64,000 bases of DNA from Odobenus rosmarus divergens (Eukaryota > Chordata > Mammalia > Carnivora > Odobenidae), in assembly GCF_000321225.1 (NCBI RefSeq), contig NW_004450465.1:1331219-1395218 (forward strand), in the 5' to 3' direction. The notes under the pieces were generated by a model. That model worked only from the letters and a program-made list of their open reading frames with translations, was not told where the DNA came from and made no database searches. This document shows, piece after piece, positions 45,650-58,659 of the stretch. Positions within the stretch are counted from its first letter, which is position 1, and each line of letters starts with the position of its first letter. Made by a program: the position numbers and the translations under genes.

Positions 45650-47145
45650 AGGAAAGTCATGAACTGTATGACCAGATTTCAACTATTGTGCAATGCATTC
45701 TTGAGGAATTTCTAACATAGCTCCCACTTGTGCCACAAGAATTTGTAGATGAGCATCACCTTTCCTTAGGTGCATTCAATGTATCCATATTTTCTTCCCA
45801 CCAGCCAGTGCAGGTGGAGAATGAGTCTCCTGTTAGAGAACTGGAACTTGGGGTCCTCGTGGCACTGTTGCTGAGCTGATGCTGATTCTATCCAGATGGC
45901 CACCTGCATCACCTGATCTGGAGAGGCCTAAGCACGCACTAGAAGAAGGCTGTACACGCTAATTCTCCACAGCAAGAGTCATGGAGTTAGGGCTCATGCT
46001 CTAATACTTAGAATTTCCTGGGTTTTACAAAGAAATATGTATTCCTGTTATTTTTCACAGTTGCAAAATGCTAACATTTATTTAAAGACATGTCACAAGT
46101 GAAGGCAAAAGAAGCATGCCCAGGGTTGAATTTGAGATTTCTCTTACTGCAACTTTGGAGCAGAGTGTTCACCAAAGAAGAATCAGCAATGAAGAGGCAA
46201 AAAAGCCTATTGTGTGAGTTTTTGTTTAACTCTTCTTATGGCAAACTAATTTTGTCCACCAGGGATTTAAACAAGTCAGGTCAGAAGAGGCGCTGGGCAC
46301 ACAGGATAAATTGACCTCAGTTTGCGAATCTGTCTAGCCTCTGATTTGTGTCACTTCCAATTGCTGTCTCAACTGTAGTTAGGTTGGTTGGTTTGCAATG
46401 TGTAATGCTAATGTAGACTGGCATGTCCACTGTGGATACATTCCCATTGGAGAAGACTAAATGTTCACTGACAGAGCCCAAAGTAAAAAAATAGACATTG
46501 TAGCTTTGACAGTGAGAAACAATTCATAGGACATTCAAGAGGCAGAGAGGAGAGTGTTTATTTTTCATAGCCCCCACCCCCTTCCAAAAATATGGACACA
46601 CACACGCCAATCCAGAAAAGCATAGCTAGCTCATGCAGCCCCCATTCTGCTGAGTTCAGTTTGTCCTATTTCTACTTCTCAGTAGCAAGAAAAGCCAAAA
46701 TTCAGGGGGATGAAGAACAATAACAACAAAAAGCAAGAAAAATTCTATCAGGCCTAAAATTCATAAAAAAATGAACAAACATGTTTACCAGAAAAATCAC
46801 AAAACAAACCAATATGCCATCGTTATGTTAGTCAATTAATGCATAATTATTGAGTGCAAGGTGTTCTGCATCTTCTGGATTGGAAGGCTCCTGTGGTTTC
46901 CCAAGGGCTGACAAGAATAGATATTTAGGAATAGCCCACATTTGGATGGCTGTTTCGGTTTTCAATCAGCATCTTACACACAGCCAAGAAATATAGGAAC
47001 ACAGAGCTAAACAGAGAATAGATGAAGACCATGCAAGCCTTGGGCAAAGAGAACCTTTGAACTATATGAACCTCAATCCATCTGCAAATATTTATCTAGG
47101 ACTCAGGATATATGGTCAATGTCTATGTCCTATCAATAGTAGAAT
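45650..47145. other. No recognisable feature
   Basis: Unique sequence. I tested 45650-45950 by eye for a processed pseudogene on both strands and found no convincing match. Confidence 0.4.
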
Positions 47146-47149
47146 ACTA

Positions 47150-47300
47150 TCTCTCCCTCAGTGCTTCAGTTTTCTCAGCTGTAAATTGGGGATAATAATA
47201 GTAGCTACCTTGAAAGATTGTGGCGAGTGTTAAATGAAGTAACACATTTAAAGGATGTAGAACGGTTCCTGGTGTGGTGATCAGGCAGTCAATGTTAAGG
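47150..47300 (+). repeat. MIR
   Basis: 'tttctcagctgtaaattggg', 'gataataatagtagctacct' and 'gtgttaaatgaagtaacaca' are a clear MIR core. Confidence 0.9.
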
Positions 47301-47589
47301 AAGGAGACAAATCATAAGCACATATAGACTGAACAACAATAAAGACATCAGTACAAGAGATGTCACACGCACTGCATTATTAATTGCCAAACAAGTGCTT
47401 CTCACTCCTGAATGTCAAACCTGAGGGCACAGACCTAAGAGATAGCCAAAAGGAGTTCGGTTTCTCTCACTAGCCAAGCACCTGCCTTTTGCACGTGTCT
47501 GAGAAGCTGCAAACTGGGTCCCTCTAGAGACACCATGAATTGGGATGGGCTTTTGGGGAAAAAATCCAGAGCTACCCCTTAGCATGGAG

Positions 47590-47830
47590 GCGGTGCAGCG
47601 GAGTGCTAAAGAGTACAGCTATGGTGCCAAACCGCCCAAGTTCAAAGCCCAGCACTGGCACTTACTACTCATATGCTCCTGGGAAAGTTATTTAACTTTT
47701 GAGTGTCAGTTTTCTTGTATGTAAATGAAGAACGATAATATCATCTATTTCATAGGTTGCCATGAAGATTAAATGAAAGAGTTCACATTATGCTTGTAAT
47801 AGGATACTTGGCACATACAAATAACATTTC
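47590..47830 (+). repeat. MIR, near full length
   Basis: 'cagcggagtgctaaagagta', 'tcaaagcccagcactggcac', 'tatttaacttttgagtgtca' and 'ggatacttggcacat' span the MIR from 5' to 3'. Confidence 0.92.
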
Positions 47831-47989
47831 TCATCTAAACTGAATGCTAAACCAGCTGCTTCTTCAAGACCTCCAAGGAAAGAAATTCCATAACCTGCCC
47901 CAATGTTCAAAACTTCCTCCTGTGAGCAAATCCTCCCTTTATAAAGTTTATATAACTGGAGAGGGCCATTAGAGATTTTTATAAACCAA

Positions 47990-48110
47990 CTCATTCTACA
48001 GATGAGGAAACTGAAGCCTTAGAAGTTTAAGCAACTTGCCTAAAGTCATCCAGATGGTTAGTGGCAGAGCTGGGGCTGGCTCCTAGTTCTCCTGACACCG
48101 GGATCCATAC
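47990..48110 (-). repeat. MIR
   Basis: 'cagatgaggaaactgaagcc' and 'tggcagagctggggctggct' are MIR on the minus strand. Confidence 0.88.
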
Positions 48111-49265
48111 TCTTCCTACAAAGGCTACATGTATTGCTTCCGTCTGTAGGCCCTCTCCTCCTGTGATTCCAAGCTCAAGGCAGAGCATTCCAAGCCCTCC
48201 ATGGTCTGGCTGTCATCTGCCTGGCGGGGCACACAACACATAACATCCCTCTTCCCCACATGGGCTCTGGGAAAATTGTGAAATAAAACAAGGGTGCAAA
48301 CATAACTGGAACACCACTTTTATTACTGATAAAGGCTAAACTGGAGAATACAGCTTAGTATGAGAGCCAGCAGGCCTGCCAACTGACCTCCCACCCCCCA
48401 TTAGGCAGACTCCCACACATAGCCCCAGCCATGTGGACTGGAGCACAGAGGAGCAGATTTCCATATGGGTAGACAATTCTGATCCCAAGAGGAAGAAGGA
48501 GAACAGAGCTGAGCAGAACATGCTCAAGCATTCTTCTGCAATGTGCCAATCAAAGTCACTGCCCCTCCCTAAGGGTGGAGAGAAGTTTGGGAGCGTGGGT
48601 AGGGAAAATCCCCTTTTGTAGAAACCAAGAGTGGGAAAACACTTCCTTTTCTAGTTCTACCTCTCTCCAACTGTCCTTCCCTTGCTCCCTACTCTGGCCC
48701 TATAAACGATTTGTAAGCTTTTGGCCCCCATTCACTGTTCCTATTGTATAGAAGGTGATGTATGAACTGAGTCCTGAAAGATGGGATGGTACTGGACACT
48801 AGGGGACCCAGAGAACATAGGCAGTCTGTTCAAAAGGAGTAATGTGCTTGACAGATTGCCTAAAATAGCCAAGAGTGGGGACATTCTGAGCTTATGGGAT
48901 CTGAGCCTGCATAGTCCTTTGGGGACCTGACTGCTGGTCAAGGTCAGAATGTGGTTAGAATGGGATCTGAGACTTGATTTTATTGTTGCCTCCCACCCTG
49001 TAGCCAGGTTGTGTAGGAAGAAGACATGAAGATCCACCTGTCCCTAGTTGTTGAAGGCGAGCAATATTTAGCGCTAGATTCCATACATCGCTAATGGCCA
49101 AAGTGGCTTCAGGCCCTTTTGCAACAGTCCTTAACAATTCTTTCCATTCTTAAAAATCCCCTTCGTTTTTTTTCACCTTTTTGCTTCCTTCCCCATCCCC
49201 AGTTCTGTCAAATGACACGCAGTAAAAGGAATGGGCACAAGAATGTTAACAACTGAACCCTTACT
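48111..49265. other. No recognisable feature
   Basis: Unique sequence; short open frames on both strands without recognisable domains. Confidence 0.4.
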
Positions 49266-49269
49266 CGAT

Positions 49270-49440
49270 GCCGTTTATATGCATTACTTCATTTAATCTA
49301 CATTTATAATAATGCAGGTATCATTACCTCATTTAGTAAAAATTGAATCTCAGAGGGGTTAAGAAACCACCCCAACATCACACAGCTAGTAAGTAATAAG
49401 GCTGTGATTTCTAAAGCTTGGAATCAAGGACTCATGCTCT
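49270..49440 (-). repeat. MIR
   Basis: 'cattacttcatttaatctac', 'ctcagaggggttaagaaacc' and 'cacacagctagtaagtaata' are MIR on the minus strand. Confidence 0.9.
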
Positions 49441-50055
49441 TTTCAGCAGACAACTTCACACCCTATTTTGGAAAGGAGCTAATAACTGTCAACACTTTAT
49501 GCTCTTACACCAGATGGCTTCACCTCGGGTGTTTCGAAAAACTGAAAAACAATCAAAATGACCTGTGATCACCTTTCCCTTCCAAGACCATCCTTCTGCT
49601 GAGAACAGGGAGAACTCTTTTTCCCTGTGGCAGAGAAGTTAGCTTCTGTTCCCCAACTGCTCTCCCCCAAACCTTACCTATGGTTAGACCGTGATGGAGT
49701 GACAAGAAAGAGGGCAGACATGGATCTGTATGGTGTCAGGAACCACCTGAGGCCCATATGGATACACTTCATTTGATTATTTTGAACCATTACCACCTCC
49801 AAAGCCAATGTATGGATGGCCCTCCTGTTTGCACAGACTCCTTCCTGCTGGCCTTTGATGACTTCTTTGCTGCATTGTCCCTTCATCTTACCTAGAATTT
49901 GGCCTGATTTCCCCTGGATCAGGAGGCATTGCTTACCATAAGCCTGAAGACCTTGTGAATATCCCTGAAACTTACACAGGTTAGGCCTCCAAGAAATTTC
50001 TCTGGTGCCTTCCTTTTATCCTGTTACAGACACTTCTATAAAGGAACATGTGTTA
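49441..50055. other. No recognisable feature
   Basis: Unique sequence with no supported feature. Confidence 0.4.
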
Positions 50056-50059
50056 TTAG

Positions 50060-51000
50060 AATCCTGTGTGCTCAGTGTCCCCTGTCTCTGAATTACAGAG
50101 CACTCACTGAAATACTCTGCATTCCATTCTGGGCATCACAGAGTGAGTTCAGAGGACAGTGACCCTGATAAGGAAAATTCAGGAGGTCAAGCATGTGAGT
50201 GTAGTGCAAGGACTATAGAGGGGAAGTGAAGACAGAGAGTTAAGTTTCCAATTTGAGGCCCTTATTGTTCTGAAAACATAGCTATGACACTTAAAATATA
50301 AAAGGAGGACATTAAAAGGAAAGGCTATATTCTAAATTAAGAGACATTTCTGTGCAATAGATATTTAAAATGGAATGGTAAAGTAATCCACGGCTAGAAG
50401 CCAAATTCTGGAGTTCAGCTGCTATGCAATAAAAGGGATTTAAAATAGATAAATTAAATTACATGGTATTGGGTACACCACTACATTGGTCACAGTGAAA
50501 GAAAGAATTTGTAAATTGGAAGGCAGTTCTGAAGAATTCACTCAGAACACAGCTCGGAAAGAGAAAGAGATTAATATGAAAGAGTTGGAAGAGACAGGGA
50601 GGTAGACTGATAAGTTCCAGTATAGTGTCTATCATTTCAGTGAAAGAAAGTGGTTGGGGGAGAAGAAATATTTGAAGTAATGGTTAAGAATTTTGAAGAA
50701 CTGAAGACAGTCATGAATCCTCCAATTGAAAGCACATACTATATACAGGACAGCATTTTAAAAAATTAAACAAAACAAAACCAGATACTTTATGGTGAAG
50801 AACACCAAAGATAAGGAGAAAATCTTAAGCTGAGGGGGATAGGGACCTGTCCTCAGATATCTGAAAAGCTGTGTCTGGGAAGAAGAGTTACTTGGAATAC
50901 CTCTGAGCCCCTCAGAGGGTGACCCAGAACCTAGGAATAAAAATCACAGGGAAGTGATTTTAAGTGACTTTAAGGAGAAACTTTCTAATAGCAAGGACTT
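50060..51000 (+). repeat. L3/CR1-like LINE 3' region, interrupted
   Basis: 'attccattctgggcatcaca' and 'gaggacagtgaccctgataa', then further on 'ggacctgtcctcagatatct', 'ctgagcccctcagagggtga' and 'gagaaactttctaatagcaa', follow the conserved 3' order of CR1/L3 elements. Unrelated sequence separates the two halves (about 50330-50800). Confidence 0.55.
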
Positions 51001-51589
51001 TCCAGAATGCATAGCTTGCCTTATAGTAAGGAAGTAAGTTCTCTCACTAGAAATTTTCCTTCCTACATAAAGTCCCCCGTTTTAAAGGGCACTGGAGGAA
51101 AGGTAGGCAGACACAGGAGGTACTGGATGGCTACGGCCCTGGGGGTAGGACCAGGGCTATTTGAGTGGCTTACACACTGGAAAACTGAGCCTGAAGGATG
51201 CAGGGAATGAGAGAGAAAAGAGCAGGTCCAAAAGGGAAAGGTGATTTTTACCTCTGTAATGGTTCATTTGGGTCTATCGTCTTGTCATTTTCTGAGTGAG
51301 TTATTTACCTTTCCTCAAATTCTACTCCACAACATCCCCTAGAGTCAGGCAATTATCTTTCATTAACCTGTTTCTTCTCCCACCTGGATCTTTTAGCAGA
51401 GCTACTTACCATCTTCAGACTCACCATCCCCATCACCTTTTCAGAGATTAGACAGCCAACATAAAACTGACCAGCAATTTCCATTTATGAAAGATGTCTA
51501 TTTCTGAGCCCTTTTCCCTTAATTCCCTGATGCAGAAGACAGAGTGGCTGCTCTAGAATCACAACTCACAGTAGACTTTGGTTTTACAA

Positions 51590-51715
51590 GGCTCTGTTAT
51601 GTATACTAACCTCATTTAATTTTTACCAAAAAAGGTAAAGTAGTCATTATCATTACCAGGAAATCAAGGATCAAGAAGGTTAGGTAAGGCATCAAAAACC
51701 AACACTCAGCAACAA
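51590..51715 (-). repeat. MIR-like remnant
   Basis: 'gtagtcattatcattaccag' and 'caaggatcaagaaggttagg' follow MIR on the minus strand. Diverged. Confidence 0.6.
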
Positions 51716-52119
51716 ATCAAGTGCCGGGGTCTCCAAATCAAGAGATGGTTAATCACCCCAGATGGTTGAAGCCATCCAGCGTACGAACAAATCAAGAAGA
51801 GATGGTTCTAATGTTCCAAGCTGCTTTCAGGAGGGAGATTTTGTCTCTTGGGCATTGCATCTTACCTGTCTGCCCCCCATACTCTGAAAGGGCTCTGTAT
51901 GTCCCTAACCCTCCCCAGCTGACACTCAAAAGAGATATTCCCATAAGCCATGGTTATGGTAGTTGAAAGAATTAGTAACAGCACCTAGCACTAATCCCTG
52001 TGAGAAAGAAGGCATTCAGTAGATGTGTACTGCACCGAATTAGAATTATAGGTCAGACTTGTTGGAGGGCTAAGTCAACCACCAGTGGGTTGGCCAGGGA
52101 AACCCACCAGTATTTTTCT

Positions 52120-52510
52120 GTCCCCAATGCTCACTCTGCTCTAGCTACTCTGGCCTTCTTGTTGTTCGTTGAGCATACCAAGTTCACTCTTGAGTCTGGA
52201 ACTTTCCTCTCCCACTCTCTCACTCTTTCAGGTTGCTCTCAAATAAGGTCTTCCTGAGTTATGAATCCCAGCCCCATCTGGCACTCCTCATTCCCATTCC
52301 CAGTTTAGTCCTTTCCATGGCATTTAGGATCACTCAACATATCATATATTTTACTTATCTGTGGTTTATCTGTCTCCCCTGACCTGGGTACACACTCCTT
52401 GAGGACAAGGGTGTTTAAATGCTTTGTTCCCTGCAGGTTTCCCAGTGCATAGAATAGTGCCTGCCGTATAGGGGTGCTCAAGATATATTTGTTGAATGAA
52501 CACATTCATT
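52120..52510 (+). repeat. L2 3' region
   Basis: 'ctctagctactctggccttc', 'gagcataccaagttcactct', then 'cacactccttgaggacaagg', 'tagaatagtgcctgccgtat' and 'atatttgttgaatgaac' run through the L2 C-terminal region to its 3' end. Confidence 0.85.
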
Positions 52511-53686
52511 TACCATACTGTTTCTGTGGACTTCCAGTTTCAAACAACAAATTTTCAAGCTGACTTTTGGAACATAAACCAGTTCATCAATACGGATCTT
52601 CTGGAAATTTTTTGTGTACTAATAATGAAACAGAGACATCATTTTTAATAAAGCCCAGTCTCCCCTCAGGTCAAGTTGTGCACCATCCAAACCTTGAGAT
52701 AGGTATAAGGAAGAACCCTCACAGAGCCCCCCTGGGTCAGCTTGAAGCTGTGTGGGGACAGAGCGGGTGCTCTGCTGAGTGGGAGCTGTGGTGGGAGGCC
52801 TAGAACGGGAAAAGAGAGAAAGACACCCAGAAGGAGACCACCAACCCAAGAGGCTGGAAACCGAGAGCCTACTTTGAGTCTTGGACTGCGCTGGGCAGTG
52901 TGGGCCAGACAGTCTCAATTATGATCCCAAGGAATCAACAAAGAGGGGAGGGGACATTTGAAGGGGAGGAGCCCAAGGGGCACACAGGAGAATGGGGAGT
53001 GTATGTTATAACAAGAGCACCAAGAAGGAAGACAGCAGGGCCTCTGGGGTTTTCAAAGAAGGCTCATTGAAGGAGGCGGTCCTGCTGCTGACCTTGAAAG
53101 GTGGGTGGGTCCACAGCCTCAGGAGAGAAGGCGCAAGGCGGGCTTGTTCCCACCTGGGCCAGGAGAACTGGCGCTGCAGGAACAGGGCCCAGGGTGCTAC
53201 AAACACAAAGCTCTGTGCTAGCAAATCTAAAAATACCTACCCTCTTTTTTTTTTTTTTCCTTTCCCTCTTGGTGCCTTTTCTTCCCACTCTCCTTCCTAT
53301 TTTCTTCCTTCTCTGATTATCCTTTCTGGCAATGCTTGGACTCATTTGCTCATCCCACCAGGGAATCTCTTACCCGCGGGGTGGGTCAATCTCTTGCTGG
53401 ACTCCCTGCTGTTCAGGTACAGGTTGGCAGCAGCTCCAAAGGCTCCCCGCCCCCCTCAACTCAATCCTTTCAAATGCCAATTAACAGGTGTCAGCAATGT
53501 TGGCCTGGACTAAGAGACCCATGTCTGCATAACAACCCAACTATTTTGGCTATCCAGCCCGCGAGCATAAATATGGTGGTGTTTGAGCCCTTGGGGCCCG
53601 TGGAGTTTACAAGTATGCTGTCAAGATCTCTTCACTGGGCTAGCGCTTGAAGTGCTGCCAAAAAGCCAGGGGACTCCTGTGCTTTT

Positions 53687-54772
53687 ATGTGTTCCCAAGC
53701 GCAGGCCGCCCTGGCTCCAGGAGGAGCCCTCTGGGGACCGCGTGTCAGTGTGAATCTCAAACAGCAAGCTGACATTCCGGTTGGGAGTGTGACAGTGCAT
53801 GCTTGGGTGATGATGCCAGGGCGGCAGGTGACACGGGTCCACTGCAGAGGGGGTGAGGAGCCGGAGTGGCTTCCAGTTACATGTCCTCAGAGCTCTGAAG
53901 GATGGCACCAGGGTCGGGAGAACAGTTACAAAATAAGGTTACAAAATCCGGATGTCCTGATCAGATTGAGACCACTGAGATGGGGTGCTGGGAGCACAGA
54001 CTACACCGGTGTTCCCCAAAAACATCTGACTTGGGCTAATCTAGGATTAAAACATTGCAAACCAGAGAAACAGACCACTGTCAACCAGGGGAAGCACATC
54101 CGCGCCCATCTCTCAGAGAGACACAGAGGAGGCATCTGTATGATGTGCCCTAGATGCCTCCCTGAGGAATTCCTCTTTTGGGGCCATCTTCCCTCCCTCC
54201 CTGCCCCCCCACCAGGCCTCATGCCCACCACTGAGGTCCTAACTCAGGGTAAACATCTGAAAACAGAGTGGCTGCCAGGGAAGAGAAAAAAGAGGCGAGG
54301 GTGGAATGGGATGGGGTGGGGCATGGCGACAGGAAGAGCTCAAAAGATTCTCAGGTTGGGCGACTACCAAGGTTGGCTTGTGCCCAGGGCAGTTTGGCCC
54401 TGGCCCTGCGGGTGGGAGGGAGCAGGCGTAACACACATTTCTGCCGCTGGGGGCAGCCTTTCCTCCACCTTTACCACAGGGCCCCAGGCTTTGCTCAGGG
54501 GGTTTAGATCTAAGTTTGTGGGACCTTTTATAAACTTGGTTCCACTCCAACAGAACTCTATCACAGGGCTTGAACAAACTTTGCGACGTCTGTTTTGTGG
54601 TCGGCACAGAGGATGGGAAAAAGCCACAGTAGGAGGCCTGATCCAGGGGCTACTGAGATCTCCCCCTCAGGATCAGCCTGGTTATGCTTTTGTGGTCACT
54701 GTTCTAGAAACTCCAAGGAGGAAGGCTTTCCTGATTTCCCCAGCTCTTTTGCCACTCTTCGCAGAAGCCTAG
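53687..54772 (+). other. 361-codon open frame, no known domain
   Basis: This is the longest uninterrupted frame in the window, from ATG to TAG. The predicted protein has no signal peptide, membrane segment or recognised motif, with mixed composition, basic patches (PGKRKKRRG) and scattered Trp and Cys. It overlaps open frames on the other strand and has no strong start context. It is most likely chance in GC-rich sequence, but longer than I would expect. Confidence 0.12.
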
Positions 54773-54779
54773 AATATTA

Positions 54780-54860
54780 TAGATTTTACATTCATGGGGA
54801 CCAACGCCCAGAGAGAGGCAGATCAAGATCGTACAGATCAAGATCGTACAAGATCACATA
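54780..54860 (+). repeat. MIR-like fragment with 15-bp tandem duplication
   Basis: The unit 'agatcaagatcgtac' occurs twice without a gap (54820-54834 and 54835-54849) in a sequence resembling the MIR middle ('ggaccaacgcccagagagag'). Confidence 0.7.
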
Positions 54861-54959
54861 CTTTCCCTTGGTCCCTAATAATCTTTCTGCTACAGTATTC
54901 CTTGTTCTATCTTGTACATATCCCATTAACATATTGAGACAATAAAGTACGGTAAGTAT

Positions 54960-55090
54960 GCATCCTTGGGAATATTTCCTCTTCCCTGAGGTAGACCATG
55001 AACTCTTTATGAGCAGGGATGGCCGTTATTCCTTCACTCTCTGGTCCTAATTTAACTTATAGCTTCTGTGCAATGCCTAGTCCAGGTGCT
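54960..55090 (+). repeat. L2 3' end
   Basis: 'gaccatgaactctttatgag' with 'cagggatggccgttattcct' and 'caatgcctagtccaggtgct' resembles the L2 3' end. Confidence 0.65.
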
Positions 55091-55094
55091 CTTG

Positions 55095-56210
55095 GCCCCT
55101 GACAATTTGAGAGGAAAACAGAGTCTGCACAGCCCTGAAATGCCCTGAGAAATGTGCAGATGAGCCTAACAAGAACCGCAAAGACGACATAGAGTCCTGC
55201 CCCTCAACTGTCAGGATTTGGAGTACTCATCTGCCTCCAAGCAAAAGCCAGATGCCTGTAGAGGTGAAAGAAGAAGCTTTCAAAAGGATGAGGTCAGTTC
55301 TCCTGAAAAGAAAACTTACTGGACGAAGACAGAAAATAAATAATTTCACCCAACATGAGAAAATAATTTATTTCTCTGCTACATGGTGGCCAGAGGCCAC
55401 TGAGCCATAGAATCTGAAGGCCGTGCAGGTTTGAGAAGGTTGTCGATGGGTTCATTTTTATTGTACAGTGAGTGCATGGCCCCAAGATGGCCCAACAGGA
55501 GTGTCAGGGCCTCCAATCTTGGCCCTTTTTGGGGAAGGCCACTCTGGGCAGACATTTCGCTGATCATAATCACTTTTATATGTAACTGGACCTTAATTCA
55601 TTCGGTAGTTTGAGCTACGGAAGGGCGGCACAGATTAGAGAGCTATGTCTGTAACTGACGAAATCTGTGCCTGGCATGCATTTGTGGGGAAATTAAAAAT
55701 AAAATGAGGCTCATCTGAAAAATGCCTGGACTGGAATTAGCCGTCTCCTGACCGGTCACGCATGGAACTTGTCGGAGATGACCAGGACAGAAAAGTGAGA
55801 CCAGGGTACAGATCGGGCCGCGCTGCCCGCCAGGCTCCTGGGAGCCTGTCATAATTTATAATGGATTATCTTAGGAAATAGATGAGGATGGCTTGTGTTC
55901 AGGAGCCAGGAAGGACTACTTCGGTTTAAAAGAAAAAAAAAAAAAAGCCCTGAAAACATGTCTCAGAAATGCATGACCCATTGTTATTTATTCCACAAGA
56001 TATTTAATGCCTTCACTTGGTTTGAATTAACTCATCCAATCCTGTGCTATGAACATGACATTTTTGAAGGGAGTGAATACAACCAGGCCAGGTAAATGGC
56101 TCCTCTTTGTAGCACTGGGCTTGGGGCTCCTGCTTGCACATTTGGCCATAAGGTAGTTCTCCTAATGTACTGGAGTTTTCATACTTTATACTTTGAGTTT
56201 CAAAAATTGG
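55095..56210. other. No recognisable feature
   Basis: Unique sequence; a poly-A run lies near 55933-55945. Confidence 0.4.
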
Positions 56211-56215
56211 GGCTT

Positions 56216-56242
56216 ACACACACACACACACACACACACACA
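56216..56242. repeat. (AC)n microsatellite
   Basis: An uninterrupted AC dinucleotide run of 27 bases. Confidence 0.98.
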
Positions 56243-56429
56243 GGGTATATTCCCTGTGACTTCTCTTTCCCTCCACGCTGCCCTTGAGGCCTACTTCATG
56301 TGATTTCATCAAATGTAATTGCTCTGGACCAACTATATTTGGTTGCATAGAGAGGAGAAAGGGCAAGAGCATTTGCTGACTTTTCTTTGGGCAGTGTGAC
56401 AGGGCATGACATAAATTCTGTTTACCCTC

Positions 56430-56570
56430 CCAAAGACCCTTGAAGGTACTATCATTCTACTGATTTTATTGATGAGGCCACTGAGACATGGAGAGATTCC
56501 ATGACTGCCAAGGTCTACCATCCAGTAAGTGGCCCAGCTGGGCTTTTTTGACTCAGTATAGTCACAACTT
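56430..56570 (-). repeat. MIR
   Basis: 'ttgatgaggccactgagaca' and 'ccagtaagtggcccagctgg' are MIR on the minus strand. Confidence 0.85.
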
Positions 56571-56789
56571 TCCTGCATGACCCATCTAGGTCACACAGCA
56601 ATGGAGAGAGAGAGAGAGAGAGAGGGAGGGGTCACTCACTGGGGACCACACTGTGTCATCTATGGAGTAAAGGAAACAGGAGATCATTTGCTGCTGAGAG
56701 ATTGCAGAAATGTGTCCCTGTCTAACTTTACTCCTGCCTCACAGATGCATGGATTGTGTAACTGGATGAAAGGAAAAGGAACAACACTG

Positions 56790-57000
56790 AACAGGCACCT
56801 ACCCTGTGCCACGCACCATGCAGCCTCATTCTCGAATCTTCTTAATCCTCATTAATATCTCCTCTGAGATATTATTCTCTTTTTAGAGACGAAGAAATTG
56901 AAACTAAGACAGGTTGGGTTACTTGCCAAATGTTACATAACCAGTAGGCAGCCCAAGATTCAAGTCCATGAGTGCCGGACTCCCAAACTGAACTTTGTCC
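56790..57000 (-). repeat. MIR, long copy
   Basis: 'accctgtgccacgcaccatg', 'ttttagagacgaagaaattg', 'acttgccaaatgttacataa' and 'gcccaagattcaagtccatg' cover most of MIR on the minus strand. Confidence 0.9.
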
Positions 57001-57452
57001 CCTGGTAAAATAGGACTATCTCTGGGAAAGGTGGCACATGGGATGCAGTCAGTCATGTACACCGTAGTCTAATGAATTGATCCTACCCTTTCCTGAGAGA
57101 AAGTTTGGCTTAAAAAGTCTAAAGGTCCTGTATTCCACAAAGGGGAAGAAAGTACGGAGGAAAGGATGGTGATGACAAAGACACAGATCAGTCACTTCCC
57201 AATTTTGCCCAGCCCTCAGTTCCCTGGCAGTCTTAACAAGCAGGTGAAAGTGGGGAGGGAAGATGTGACATATAAGGTCTTTTGTAGGCTCTCATTTCTG
57301 GAAAGACAGTGCAGAATGGAAAAGCTGCTAAGGTTCCAAGAGCAGTGACGTCAAGAAGGGAGACAGGCTTACTGGTAATCGCACATAGCACAACTCCAGG
57401 TACAAAAGCCGCCCACACTACCCAGGCCGCAGCACAGCCCTGGGGCTACAGG

Positions 57453-57480
57453 GCCTCCGGGCCTCCGGGCCTCCGGGCTC
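57453..57480 (+). repeat. 8-bp unit repeated three times
   Basis: 'gcctccgg' occurs three times in a row, a small GC-rich slippage repeat. Confidence 0.9.
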
Positions 57481-57559
57481 TGGGAATGATTCCTCCTGGT
57501 CCCTCTCCTCAAACCAGCCTGCTCAGCACCACACTCTTGGCCCCCGGGATGTGGCACTG

Positions 57560-57730
57560 TGGGTTAGAGAGGAGCACTGGACCTGGTTTCTCACCTCCAA
57601 GCTGGGTGGCCTCCAGCCTGTTACCCGGCCTCCTGTTTCTTCAACTGTAAAATGAAAATCAGAAGGCCCGCCTCACAGGGTCATTGTGAGAGCGATGGGC
57701 AGGCGACAGCACGCGGTAACTAACGCTACA
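57560..57730 (+). repeat. MIR
   Basis: 'cttcaactgtaaaatgaaaa', 'cctcacagggtcattgtgag' and 'gacagcacgcggtaac' are the MIR core and tail. Confidence 0.85.
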
Positions 57731-57989
57731 CGTAATCTGCAGTCAGCTTACATGGGGAATTGTGACCGAAGAGCTGTGGGGCCAGGCTGACTTGAGCATT
57801 GAGGTCACTTTAAGTCACCACCCAGTGTGAATTGACGGGCTGTGGGAAGGGCTGTCAGCTCCAAACACCATTCTACCTTCTTTATCCAAAGCCACAATGT
57901 CTGAAATTCCACATTCAGGATCTATCCCTTTGGCCACTGCCCCAAACATCCTTTTCCTAATTCTGTTGATGGGCAACACATTAAATCTA

Positions 57990-58185
57990 CCAATTAATTA
58001 AAGCTACCAATGCCAGCTACCCACTGGGATTGTCTGGGTATAATAGTAAATGCTCATGCCAGGGCCCCACCCCAGATCCCCCAAAATTGGAACCTCTGGG
58101 AGTGGCCCAGGCATTAAAAAAAAAATACTTGCCAAGTGTTTCTAAGTTGCCAAATGTGTAGCCAAGGTTGAGAACCCCTGAATTA
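57990..58185 (+). repeat. MER5-like hAT element
   Basis: 'ccagggccccaccccagatc', 'ttggaacctctgggagtggc' and the terminal 'ggttgagaacccctg' match MER5-class elements. Confidence 0.65.
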
Positions 58186-58659
58186 AACTATTTCACTCTG
58201 AAGAATATAAGCTCCGGGAGTCCAAGGAATACAGCACAGCACAGTGTCCTCAAAGCTTATCACTGCGCTTGGCACAAAAACAGTCAGCCTACAAGTTCAT
58301 TGCTGCTGTTGTTGTTGAATAAAGATAAAGATGTTGATGACTCTAAGTGGACTGCAGTGAGAGCCAGAGACAAGGTGAGGGACAAAGAGCTGAAAGGCAC
58401 AGAAAGGAGAAATAGGCTCTGGGTTATTACAGAAGAGCAAGTCCCACTTCTAAGGAAATCAGCTGCTTGTTACTCTAATGATATTTCTAACAGCAAAAGA
58501 CAGACCTCTTGCGAGGGGCAGATACTACACGAGGGGTAGATTCTACACTAGAACTGGGGGGAAAAAAGAAAAGAAATGCTTCTTCAAGTTTCTAGAATAG
58601 AATACAAAGAGATAAATTTTTCAGTTAAATATTTCCACAAGTCCCGTTGGCAGTTGGAA

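Noticed and set aside
45650..45950. Possible processed pseudogene to the right of the L1 pair
   Set aside because: Reading both strands gave no run of residues that I could match to a ribosomal protein or other common pseudogene source, and there is no A-tail.
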